NCBI RefSeq assembly: GCF_034720595.1
Contig: NZ_JAYESJ010000001.1
Location: forward strand, 560,501-624,500
Reading direction: 5' to 3'
DNA: 64,000 bases
Source of the DNA: Rhizobium sp. CC-YZS058
GTDB lineage: Bacteria > Pseudomonadota > Alphaproteobacteria > Rhizobiales > Rhizobiaceae
Every line of letters starts with the position of its first letter. Position 1 is the first letter of the stretch. Below the pieces are notes generated by a model that saw only the letters and a list, made by a program, of their open reading frames with translations, did not search any database and was not told the DNA's origin. Shown piece by piece: positions 57,587-64,000 of this stretch. A program made the translations under genes and the position numbers.

Positions 57587-57838
57587 TTAGGCGGCCATAT
57601 CCTCGATGACGTTCATCACCTGGCCGAACTCCTTTATCAGCCGCGGGCTCGTCATGTAGCCGTTCTCCTCATCAACGAGGACGGCGATCGCTGAAGCACC
57701 GAGGTTGTAGCGTGCCATGCTCTCGGCGATCCGCTCCGCCGACCCCTCGTTGCTCGCCTGCCGCATTTCGCCGAGGATGATCGATCCTCGCGGACCTTTG
57801 CGGAACGGGATGACGATGAACTTCTCGACGATCTTCAT
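57587..57838 (-). CDS. Small phage protein of unknown function
   Basis: The protein has 83 residues, opening MKIVEKFIVIPFRKGPRG with a hydrophobic beta strand. A helical middle (SAERIAESMARYNLGASAIAVL) and an acidic DEENGY segment follow. It has no known motif. It lies 84 bases downstream of the repressor on the same strand and shares its transcript and terminator, so it may be expressed in the lysogen and contribute to immunity or superinfection control (inference). ATG 57838 is preferred. Confidence 0.65.
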   Translation of the reverse strand: MKIVEKFIVIPFRKGPRGSIILGEMRQASNEGSAERIAESMARYNLGASAIAVLVDEENGYMTSPRLIKEFGQVMNVIEDMAA

Positions 57839-57922
57839 GAGGAACACCTAACTTTGCGTTGCGGATGTTCTTAGTTTGTTCTCGTCTCAAATTGGAGTCA
57901 ATCCGCCCTGTGGAAAACATTC

Positions 57923-58729
57923 CTATACCCGCTTGGGGAGCGCGATGATCATCCGCTCAACCTGCCCGACCACCTTTGCCGAGTTGATCTCGTCCTCCTC
58001 GAGACGGATCGGCTGATAGCGGGGATCGCTGTTGTCGGACTGCCAGGTGAGCGACCCATCATCTCCCCACGACGCTCGTTTAACCAGCATCGTGCCGTTG
58101 ATGGAGACGACATACAGGGTGTCGTCGAAGACTTCCCGACGCCGCGTATTTGCGACCACCGTGTCTCCAGACGCCAGAGTCGGGTACATGCTGTCGCCCA
58201 GGATCTTGAACATCAGCATGTCCTCTGGCCGCATGCCGAGGACTCGATCGGCGAACTCGTCGAGCTCGAGGCCCTCGCCCCGCGTCTCGGATGGAGGAAC
58301 ATACCCGCCGCCTGCGGACACGTAGTTGTCGGCAAACCACCGAAGTGTCTTTGGCGGGCGAGGTTCCGAACGTGGCGGCGGCACGCGAGGGCGGCGTGCG
58401 GTGGCTTCTGCGACCTCTTCGATCGTGTCGACAAGCTGCTGCACGATCTTTGCGTCAACCTTCAATGGTTCAGGCTCGTTAGCCGCGTCTCCGAGATGCT
58501 TTGGCCCGATGCCAGTTAGGACCCAGCCCGGATTGATGCCCAACGTTTGAAATTGGAGCAGCGTCTCTCCACTCGGGGTGCCTTCGCCACGTTCGATCTT
58601 CTGCCACCCGCGTAGCGAGATGCCCAGCAGGTCGGCGATCGCCTGCTGTCCAAGCCCTTTCTCCGTGCGCACGGCCTTAGCACGCTCAGCGACCGTGTTC
58701 TGCCCATCGATAGCCATTTCGATCAACAT
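57923..58729 (-). CDS. LexA/CI-type phage repressor (HTH + S24 peptidase)
   Basis: The protein has 268 residues. An N-terminal helix-turn-helix (QQAIADLLGISLRGWQKIER, residues 28-47) is followed by a proline-rich linker and a C-terminal S24 self-cleavage domain. That domain has a candidate Ala139-Gly140 cleavage site, Ser180 in LGDSMYPTL and Lys217 in MLVKRAS. It should hold the prophage silent and be cleaved when RecA is activated. It differs from the classical Mu c repressor, which lacks this peptidase. Start is ATG 58729, which overlaps the operator, or ATG 58717. Confidence 0.88.
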   Translation of the reverse strand: MLIEMAIDGQNTVAERAKAVRTEKGLGQQAIADLLGISLRGWQKIERGEGTPSGETLLQFQTLGINPGWVLTGIGPKHLGDAANEPEPLKVDAKIVQQLVDTIEEVAEATARRPRVPPPRSEPRPPKTLRWFADNYVSAGGGYVPPSETRGEGLELDEFADRVLGMRPEDMLMFKILGDSMYPTLASGDTVVANTRRREVFDDTLYVVSINGTMLVKRASWGDDGSLTWQSDNSDPRYQPIRLEEDEINSAKVVGQVERMIIALPKRV

Positions 58730-58765
58730 GCACTTTTGTGCTTGTTAAAGAGCACAAAAGTGCAT
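58728..58765. promoter_or_regulatory. Immunity operator: perfect 15-base inverted repeat
   Basis: Arms ATGCACTTTTGTGCT (58728-58742) and its exact complement (58751-58765) are separated by 8 bases. Each arm is itself a near palindrome, GCAC-TTTT-GTGC, so there are probably two repressor dimer sites. It covers the repressor start and the rightward early promoter. Confidence 0.8.
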
Positions 58766-58770
58766 ATCCT
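58742..58770 (+). promoter_or_regulatory. Predicted rightward early promoter
   Basis: TTGTTA (58742-58747) and TATCCT (58765-58770) are spaced by 17 bases. The -35 falls in the spacer between the two operator arms, so repressor binding would block it. Confidence 0.6.
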
Positions 58771-58797
58771 TTCTGTGTTCACAGACTGCATCACCCC

Positions 58798-58823
58798 AAA
58801 AAAGGAGGCCGGCCAGGGCCTCC
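58798..58823 (-). terminator. Leftward-facing intrinsic terminator upstream of ner
   Basis: On the minus strand, stem GGAGGCC / GGCCTCC is followed by six T residues. It would stop antisense transcripts before they reach the operator and repressor. Confidence 0.7.
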
Positions 58824-58847
58824 CCATCTGGATCAAGGATTCCACTT

Positions 58848-59177
58848 ATGCATCGCGCTCCCAAAGGGGACAAGATCAGCCGTGCCGAGCACCGACGCCT
58901 CAAGGAAGTCGGTCGCATCAAGGAACGGTTGATCCTCGCCAAGCTGACGCTCGCCGAGATCGACAAGGCCTATAATCTGCCTGCTGGAACCGCTGGAAAT
59001 GCGGTCCATGAACCCCACCTCGCCGGCGAGCGCGCCATTGCTGCTGCGCTCAAGACCCGCCCCGAGCTGCTCTGGTTCACCCGCTATCACAGCGATGGCC
59101 ATCGCCTTTCTCCCCAGCCTTCCGAGAACTACCGCCACGGTCGTCGCGGCGCCTCCGAACATCATGAGGCCGCGTGA
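58848..59177 (+). CDS. Ner-like DNA-binding regulator
   Basis: This 109-residue protein contains a winged/HTH domain of the Ner/Nlp type at about residues 22-75: ERLILAKLTLAEIDKAYNLP, then HLAGERAIAAALKTRPELLW, which resembles the PWPKGERIIADAL pattern of Ner. Mu Ner represses early and repressor promoters. It is the first gene of the rightward early operon, 78 bases after the early promoter, and overlaps the next gene's start. Confidence 0.75.
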   Translation: MHRAPKGDKISRAEHRRLKEVGRIKERLILAKLTLAEIDKAYNLPAGTAGNAVHEPHLAGERAIAAALKTRPELLWFTRYHSDGHRLSPQPSENYRHGRRGASEHHEAA

Positions 59178-59473
59178 TGGTGGGCGCGAACGAACGACCG
59201 TCTGCTCTAGCCTACCGCGACGCTTGCCGCAGGGACTCGAAGTCCCCGGCCGTCAGTCACGGCGCCGTCCGCGCCACGACTGAACTCTCTCGCATTTCCG
59301 CTGTCGCGCCTATGGCGAAACGTCAGGGCGATTTTGGCAGCAATCCCTTCATCCCGTCACGCTCTCCGATCTGCAGGATGGAGAACGTCGTCATGATGTG
59401 GGCTGTTGCAGCTTCCAGCCTCGTCGCTGCCGTCTCTCTGCTCATCGTCCGCCTGCAAGGCGGTGCGCTATGA
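59177..59473 (+). CDS. Small phage protein with a C-terminal membrane helix
   Basis: The protein has about 98 residues. The N-terminal 68 are polar with no motif, then MMWAVAASSLVAAVSLLIV forms one membrane helix near the C-terminus. The start overlaps the ner stop by one base (TGATG), and its end overlaps the next gene (ATGA), which argues for expression. The long polar N-terminus looks poorly conserved, and a shorter product from an internal ATG (59378) is possible. Confidence 0.45.
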   Translation: MVGANERPSALAYRDACRRDSKSPAVSHGAVRATTELSRISAVAPMAKRQGDFGSNPFIPSRSPICRMENVVMMWAVAASSLVAAVSLLIVRLQGGAL

Positions 59474-59691
59474 TGCGGATTGGCGACATCAACGAGCGCC
59501 TGATGGTGCGCGCTGCCGAAGCGTGCGACGGCGCCAAGCCCAATGCGCAATCCATCCTTGCTGCGGCTCTTCAGGCCATCGACACGGACCAGAGCGACGC
59601 CAAGGCGCTCGAGGCCTACGTGGTTCTGATCGGCCACTTCCACGATGACCTCGTCGAGGCGCTTTTCAGCGGGGAGGTGGCGGCATGCTGA
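59470..59691 (+). CDS. Small phage early protein
   Basis: This 73-residue acidic helical protein opens MRIGDINERLMVRAAEACDG, followed by a SILAAALQAIDTD segment. It overlaps both neighbours by a few bases in the early operon. I recognise no domain. Confidence 0.6.
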   Translation: MMRIGDINERLMVRAAEACDGAKPNAQSILAAALQAIDTDQSDAKALEAYVVLIGHFHDDLVEALFSGEVAAC

Positions 59692-60047
59692 ACCCCTATT
59701 CCGCAGAAGAGCGCCTGCAGGCGATGGTTTCGGCAGCCTACCGGGCCAGCCGTTCGCACTTCAGCCACCTGCCGCTGCGCTTCATCATCGACCCACCGGT
59801 CGACATGCTCGACGCGGCGCTTGCTCGCCAAGTCGCGATCCACGTCCTGGTCGTCCAGTTCTCGATCCCGCGCCGTCGCCTCATCGTGCTGCTGAACGTC
59901 GGCCGCTCGATGGTCAATCAGGCCATCCGCACGGTCGATTACCGCTGCGACGAGGCCGTTTTCGAACGCACTTACCGAGCGATCGCCGCTCGGGCCAACG
60001 ACCTCTTCATGACGGCCCTCAGCGAAGCGGCCGAGGACGCAGCATAA
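59685..60047 (+). CDS. DnaA domain IV-like DNA-binding protein
   Basis: The protein has 120 residues. Residues 47-105 resemble the C-terminal DNA-binding domain of DnaA: ARQVAIHVLVVQFSIPRRRL, then LLNVGRSMVNQAIRTV, with the helix-turn-helix and a basic recognition helix. It may regulate phage transcription or replication, as a stand-alone DnaA-like domain. It overlaps the preceding gene by 7 bases and the following one by one base (TAATG). Confidence 0.6.
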   Translation: MLNPYSAEERLQAMVSAAYRASRSHFSHLPLRFIIDPPVDMLDAALARQVAIHVLVVQFSIPRRRLIVLLNVGRSMVNQAIRTVDYRCDEAVFERTYRAIAARANDLFMTALSEAAEDAA

Positions 60048-60874
60048 TGGCCGATTTCATCCGCGCATCACTGACAGACATCCACATCGGCGACCGCTTG
60101 CGGCCGATCGACCCCGCCTATGTCGAGGCTATCGCCGCATCGTTCACCGAACGCGGCCAAATCAGCCCGATCATGATCCGCCGCACGCCGGCGAAGAACA
60201 AGGGCGCCACGCCGTTCACGCTGGTGGCCGGTAGCTACCGCACCTCGGCCGCAAAGCTGCTCGGCTGGACCGAAATCGACGCGATCATCGTCGAGGCAGA
60301 CGCGCTCGAGGCGCAGCTGCTGGAGATCTCCGAGAACCTCTTCCGCAACGAGCTCAACCCGCTCGATCGCGCCATCTTCGTCATGAAGTACCGCGAGCTC
60401 TGGGAAGAGCAGCACGGGAAAATCAACCCGAACGGCGGTCGCCCTCAAAAACAGGGACACGATGTCCCTGTTTTCTCCGCGGCCGGTCGGCAGCTCGCAA
60501 AAGAGGTCCAGGAGCGGCTCGGATTTGGTGAAGGGGCTTATAAGCGCGCCACCCGCATTGGCCAGAACCTGCACCCGACCCTGCGCCAGGCTGTTCGCGG
60601 CACGGAAGCGGAGACCGACCAGTCGAAGCTGCTCAAGCTGGCGAAACTGCCGGCCGATGATCAGCTCAAGGTCGCGGCAGCGCTGAAGGAGAGCTCCGAC
60701 CTCAAGCCGGTCTTGAACTGGCTGAAGGGGCCGAAGGTTGAGGTCGATCCGCAGCAGGCCATCTTCGACAAGATGGCGTCCTTGTGGGCGAAGGCCGACG
60801 AGGCGACGCAGCGCCGCTTCCTCGACCATATCGGCGACAAGAGCGACTTCTCGTTCCTGGAGCGCGCAGCATGA
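60047..60874 (+). CDS. ParB/RepB/Spo0J-like nuclease-domain protein
   Basis: The protein has 275 residues. A ParB N-terminal domain (about 1-110) has IHIGDRLRPIDPAYVEAI, the GSYRTSAAKLLGW motif and ENLFRNELNPLDRA. A helix-turn-helix region (about 140-175) and a C-terminal helical part follow. ParB-like proteins on phages may act in transcription control or DNA handling rather than partition. It has the TAATG start overlap and an ATGA link to the next gene. Confidence 0.8.
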   Translation: MADFIRASLTDIHIGDRLRPIDPAYVEAIAASFTERGQISPIMIRRTPAKNKGATPFTLVAGSYRTSAAKLLGWTEIDAIIVEADALEAQLLEISENLFRNELNPLDRAIFVMKYRELWEEQHGKINPNGGRPQKQGHDVPVFSAAGRQLAKEVQERLGFGEGAYKRATRIGQNLHPTLRQAVRGTEAETDQSKLLKLAKLPADDQLKVAAALKESSDLKPVLNWLKGPKVEVDPQQAIFDKMASLWAKADEATQRRFLDHIGDKSDFSFLERAA

Positions 60875-61329
60875 AGCGCGACCCGCACCAATTCGACTTC
60901 TTTGCCGAAGCGATATTCCCTGTCCGTCAGGCTGCCGAGCGCATCGATCTCGATCGCTTCCGCTCCCGGCTAAAGCGGGAGATGGCCCGCGCCATCCGCG
61001 AATGCCCCTACGATCGGCCGACGATCGCCGCCCGCATGGCGCATTACCTCGGTCTCGCTTCAGTCTCGAAGGGCGCTCTCGATGCCTACACGGCCGAAAG
61101 CAAGACCGCGCACGACATCAGCCTTGTGCGGTTCAAGGCCTTCGTTCGTGCGACCGGCGCCGTCTGGCTCTGGGATGTCATCGTCAGCGAGGACGGCCTG
61201 ATCCTCCTCGAAGGCGACGAAGCGCGCCTGGCCGAAATCGGTCGTCTCCAGCAAGAGCAGCGTTCGATCGCCGCCGAGCTAAAGGCACTCCATTCCCGGC
61301 CCGTCTCGATCAAGCGTCGAGGCCGCTGA
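60871..61329 (+). CDS. Phage early protein, possible HTH domain
   Basis: This 152-residue protein opens MKRDPHQFDFFAEAIFPV. The middle (about 40-80) has YDRPTIAARMAHYLGLASVS, suggestive of a helix-turn-helix, and a basic tail ends KRRGR. It is encoded between the ParB-like gene and the transposase, overlapping both (ATGA and TGATG). I do not recognise a function. Confidence 0.65.
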   Translation: MKRDPHQFDFFAEAIFPVRQAAERIDLDRFRSRLKREMARAIRECPYDRPTIAARMAHYLGLASVSKGALDAYTAESKTAHDISLVRFKAFVRATGAVWLWDVIVSEDGLILLEGDEARLAEIGRLQQEQRSIAAELKALHSRPVSIKRRGR

Positions 61330-63347
61330 TGAAAGAGTGGTTCACCATCCCTGAACTTGCTGAGGCAAAGCTTCCCGGCCTTCCGACAACGGTGCGGCGG
61401 ATCCATGATCTTGCTGATCGTGCGGGATGGGACCATCAGCCCGGCAAGGTTCGTGCTCTCGCCAAGCGTGGTGGTGGGCGTGAATATCATTACTCCCTGC
61501 TGCCGAAGGAAGCGCGCCAGAAGCTCGCTTTCCTCAGCACAGACCTTCAGGCACCCGTCAACGACGCTGCAAAGATGCTGTGGGCTCGCTTCGAGGCGCT
61601 GACCGACGAGCATAAGGCGATCTGCCGGAAGCGCCTCGACACGCTCATTTCCGTCGAGGAGATGAAAGCGTCGGGCATTGCAGCCACGAAGGCAGTTGAA
61701 CACTGCGCCCGCGTAGCCGGTATCGGTCGCGCAACGCTTTACGAATGGCGCGAGATGGTCGCGGGGAAGCCGCGCGCTGACTGGCTCGCCGCTCTTGCGC
61801 CCGCCTTTTCCCCGACTGTGAACGGCGTCGTCGCCGATCGCGCCGACTGCCATCCGGATGCATGGGCAACGCTGAAGTCCGATTACCTCCGGCCCGAAAA
61901 GCCGAAGTTCTCATCCTGCTTCCGACGCATGATGACAGCCGCAAAGGCGCATGCGTGGTCGCCGATCCCTTCGGAGCGCTCGCTGCGCCGCCGCCTGGAG
62001 GCCGAGGTGCCGAAGGCCGTGCAGATCCTTGCACGCGACGGCAAGGAAGCCGCTGCCCGGCTGTTCCCGGCACAGACCCGCTCGGTCGCTCACCTGCATG
62101 CCATGCAGATGGTCAACACTGATGGTCACAAGCTCGATCTGTTCGTTCGCGTGCCTTGGAAGAAGGTGCCGGTGCGCGTGATCCTCATCGGCATCCAGGA
62201 CATTTATTCCCGCAAGGTCCTCTCGTGGATCCTGTCGGAAGCCGAGACGTGGGAAGCGGTGCGGTCCTGCATCGGCGCGATGATCGAGAACGCTGACGGC
62301 GCGCTGCCCTACCACATCTACATGGACAATGGCCGCGCCTTCGCCTCGAAGAAGATCTCCGGCCAGGCGACCGCCCGAAACCGGTTCAAGATCACGGAAG
62401 ACGAAGTTGCGGGCCTCCTGAAGACCCTCGACATCGATGCGCACTTCACCAAGCCATATTCCGGGCGATCGAAGCCGATCGAGCGCGCCTGGAGGGATCT
62501 GGCCGACGAGATTTCGCGGCATCCGGCGATGTCCGGAGCCTACACCGGCCCGAACGTCGACGAGAAGCCGGAAAACTACGGTCGCAGCGCGGTCAAGCTC
62601 GATGTGCTTCAGCAGCACGTCGCCGCCATGGTCGAAGAACACAACGCTCGCGAAGGGCGCCGCACGGAAATCGCCGATGGCCGCAGCTTCAACGCCGTGT
62701 TTGCTGAATCTGTCGCAGATCCCTCGACCATCCTGCGCTATTCCAGCACCGCGCAGCGCGCGCTCTGGATGCTCGCGGCCGAGAATGTCACCGCCCGCAA
62801 GCCGGATGGCGCGATCCACTACCTCGGCAACCGCTATTGGGCGCCCGTGCTCAATCAGTGGATCGGCAAGAAGCTGACCATTCGCTTCGACCCGGCCAAC
62901 CTGCACGCCGCGATCAAGCTCTACGACACCGCCGGCCGCTTCCTCGGCGATGCGGATTGCATCCTCGCGCATGGGTTCGATTGCCAAGCCGCCGCCCGTC
63001 AGACCGCCCGCAAAGCCTCCGATTACGCCAAGGCGCAGAAATCGCTCCTGGAGCTCAACCGCACGATCGCGGCCGACGAGCTCGCCGACATCTACGCCAA
63101 AGCCCGCAAGGCCGAGAAGCGCGAGGAAGCACCGGCGCCGCGGCCGATGGTCACCCGCCTCATCACCGGCAGCAACCTTGCTCCGGCCGTGTCGCCCGAG
63201 GCGATCGGCGAGGGTGAATTCGAAACCAGTTTTTCGCGTGGACTTGCCCGGATCATGGGCGGGGAGAGCGCGATCATCCCATTCCCTTCGGGGAAGACAG
63301 CGGACGGGTCAGTCAAGCCCGGCCGTAAGACCAGAGCCGAAAAGTAG
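61329..63347 (+). CDS. MuA-type DDE transposase
   Basis: The protein has 672 residues (MuA has 663). An N-terminal end-binding HTH region (FTIPELAEAKLPGLPTTVRR) is followed by a further HTH near residue 130. The RNase H-like catalytic core has the acidic triad Asp265 (MVNTDGHK), Asp333 (YMDNGRAF) and Glu385 (KPIERAW), then a C-terminal beta-barrel and MuB/ClpX-interaction tail. The triad is intact, so transposition may be possible. Start ATG overlaps the upstream stop (TGATG). Confidence 0.93.
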   Translation: MKEWFTIPELAEAKLPGLPTTVRRIHDLADRAGWDHQPGKVRALAKRGGGREYHYSLLPKEARQKLAFLSTDLQAPVNDAAKMLWARFEALTDEHKAICRKRLDTLISVEEMKASGIAATKAVEHCARVAGIGRATLYEWREMVAGKPRADWLAALAPAFSPTVNGVVADRADCHPDAWATLKSDYLRPEKPKFSSCFRRMMTAAKAHAWSPIPSERSLRRRLEAEVPKAVQILARDGKEAAARLFPAQTRSVAHLHAMQMVNTDGHKLDLFVRVPWKKVPVRVILIGIQDIYSRKVLSWILSEAETWEAVRSCIGAMIENADGALPYHIYMDNGRAFASKKISGQATARNRFKITEDEVAGLLKTLDIDAHFTKPYSGRSKPIERAWRDLADEISRHPAMSGAYTGPNVDEKPENYGRSAVKLDVLQQHVAAMVEEHNAREGRRTEIADGRSFNAVFAESVADPSTILRYSSTAQRALWMLAAENVTARKPDGAIHYLGNRYWAPVLNQWIGKKLTIRFDPANLHAAIKLYDTAGRFLGDADCILAHGFDCQAAARQTARKASDYAKAQKSLLELNRTIAADELADIYAKARKAEKREEAPAPRPMVTRLITGSNLAPAVSPEAIGEGEFETSFSRGLARIMGGESAIIPFPSGKTADGSVKPGRKTRAEK

Positions 63348-63365
63348 TGCGTACGGTTCCCGACC

Positions 63366-63398
63366 AAAAAAAGCGGGCGTTCCCGCGAAGGAACGCCC
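63366..63398 (-). terminator. Leftward-facing intrinsic terminator between muA- and muB-like genes
   Basis: A 10-base-pair stem CGGGCGTTCC / GGAACGCCCG has seven T residues following on the minus strand (A tract on plus). It faces against the early operon. Confidence 0.75.
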
Positions 63399-63426
63399 GA
63401 CCAAATATAAGCAAGGAACCAAGTAA

Positions 63427-64000
63427 ATGAAAAAACCAATTGGCACAAGCGCCGGCTGGGAACATCCGCAGCCAAGTGCGGAGTTTCTGTCGAAGCATGC
63501 CGCCCACGATGTCGAGATCTGGCGCGATCTCGTGTCTCGCGTCATCGGGGTGGCAACTGCCAACGGCTGGACGAAGACCGCGGTCGCTCGCCGCACGAAC
63601 ATTCCGGAAGGGACGTTCTCGCAGTGGGCTTCGGGCAAGTATATCGGCAGCCTCGTCAACCAGAACAACCAGGTCAGCAACTGGCTGGCTGCTCTTGAGG
63701 AAAGCTCCGGCCTTGCGTCGCGCGTCCCGACCTCGCCCTTGTTCCAGCAGACGCTGGTCGCGCGCGAGATCCTCGAAACGCTCGCCTATGCGCAGGTGAC
63801 GGCCGGCTTCGTGGCCATCACGCTGGACGCCGGCGTCGGCAAGACGACATCGGCCCGGCACTTCTGCCAGACGCGGCCGCATGCCTACCTCGCGACGATC
63901 AGCCCGAACACGAAGACGGTTCACGGCATGCTCGTCGAGCTCGCCGCCGAGCTCGATGTTCTAGAACACAATCCGGCGCGCCTGGTGCGTGCCATCGGTC
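63427..64000 (+). CDS. MuB-type ATPase (3' end cut by window)
   Basis: The first 191 residues are visible. An N-terminal HTH domain (about 30-75, GWTKTAVARRTNIPEGTFSQ) is followed by an AAA ATPase with Walker A DAGVGKTT (residues 134-141). MuB binds DNA, selects the target and activates MuA. GGAA lies upstream of the ATG at 63427. The reading frame is open to the end of the window. Confidence 0.88.
   Translation, partial: MKKPIGTSAGWEHPQPSAEFLSKHAAHDVEIWRDLVSRVIGVATANGWTKTAVARRTNIPEGTFSQWASGKYIGSLVNQNNQVSNWLAALEESSGLASRVPTSPLFQQTLVAREILETLAYAQVTAGFVAITLDAGVGKTTSARHFCQTRPHAYLATISPNTKTVHGMLVELAAELDVLEHNPARLVRAIG

Larger units (their letters stand above)
57400..64000 (+). mobile_element. Mu-like transposable prophage, left part (right end beyond window)
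   Basis: Modules occur in Mu order: a leftward repressor, an operator region, a Ner-like regulator, small early genes, a MuA-type DDE transposase and a MuB-type ATPase. Early rightward genes overlap by 1-8 bases, typical of a phage operon. The left boundary is estimated: it must lie left of the terminator at 57536, and the nearby repeated AAGAATGACG motifs may be transposase sites. Late genes and the right end are not in the window. Confidence 0.85.

Noticed and set aside
60738..61328. N-terminal extension of the transposase frame
   Set aside because: It overlaps the ParB-like and next gene; the ATG at 61329 gives MuA-like length and a coupled start.

Overview
The window is a high-G+C alphaproteobacterial chromosome segment, almost certainly from the Rhizobiaceae (Rhizobium/Agrobacterium/Allorhizobium-like). 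The evidence is the tkt-gap-pgk-fba block, the zapA-6S RNA pair, rcdA with DUF1192, the tolQRAB-pal-cpoB-tilS-ftsH-glmM block, a sqdBDC sulfolipid operon, two small beta-barrel outer-membrane proteins and a rhizobial palindromic intergenic repeat. Roughly the first 55.5 kb is mostly core genome; the last 8.5 kb is accessory DNA dominated by the left part of a Mu-like transposable prophage.

Layout. 0-8.5 kb: a MotA/ExbB-like plus OmpA/MotB-like pair, a TctC-type solute-binding protein, an MsbA-like ABC exporter, rpmE (L31), rcdA, DUF1192, an MFS transporter and a small membrane protein. 8.5-16 kb: a PhzF-family enzyme, then class I fba, pgk, a glycolipid-binding-domain gene, gap and tkt, all on the minus strand (central carbon metabolism). 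16-26 kb: a DUF4164 coiled-coil gene, zapA, 6S RNA, then a four-gene glycan cluster (GT8-like transferase, two sialyltransferase-like proteins, one polysaccharide pyruvyl transferase) lying between 6S RNA and its usual neighbour ygfA. ymdB-like, an MBL-fold protein, yebC, an LLM oxidoreductase and ruvC follow. 26-38 kb: a very large acidic membrane protein, purA, a DMT transporter, serA, serC, two outer-membrane protein paralogues and glmM. 38-48.6 kb: ftsH, tilS and the complete Tol-Pal envelope system with ybgC. 48.6-51.7 kb: sqdB-sqdD-sqdC. 51.7-55.5 kb: small conserved genes, a NUDIX hydrolase, a phosphoesterase, ruvB and ruvA.

The most striking large-scale feature is that yebC-ruvC (plus strand, 23.5-26.1 kb) and ruvA-ruvB-...-ybgC-tolQRAB-pal (minus strand, 55.5 down to 43 kb) are normally one co-oriented block. 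Inverting 26.06-55.46 kb restores that order. One breakpoint of this apparent inversion sits at the start of the accessory region.

55.5-57.5 kb holds a two-gene minus-strand operon (a DUF1828-domain protein plus an uncharacterised partner) and about 0.7 kb of non-coding, AT-richer DNA. 57.5-64 kb is the regulatory and transposition module of a Mu-like phage: a LexA/CI-type (S24) repressor, a perfect two-armed operator, a Ner-like regulator, small genes, a DnaA-domain-IV-like protein, a ParB-like protein, a MuA-type DDE transposase and a MuB-type ATPase cut by the window end. Candidate CtrA-binding motifs (TTAA-N7-TTAA type) occur upstream of rcdA and of both outer-membrane protein genes, which suggests cell-cycle control of those genes. 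The functions given are family-level assignments made by reading the sequence, without database searches.
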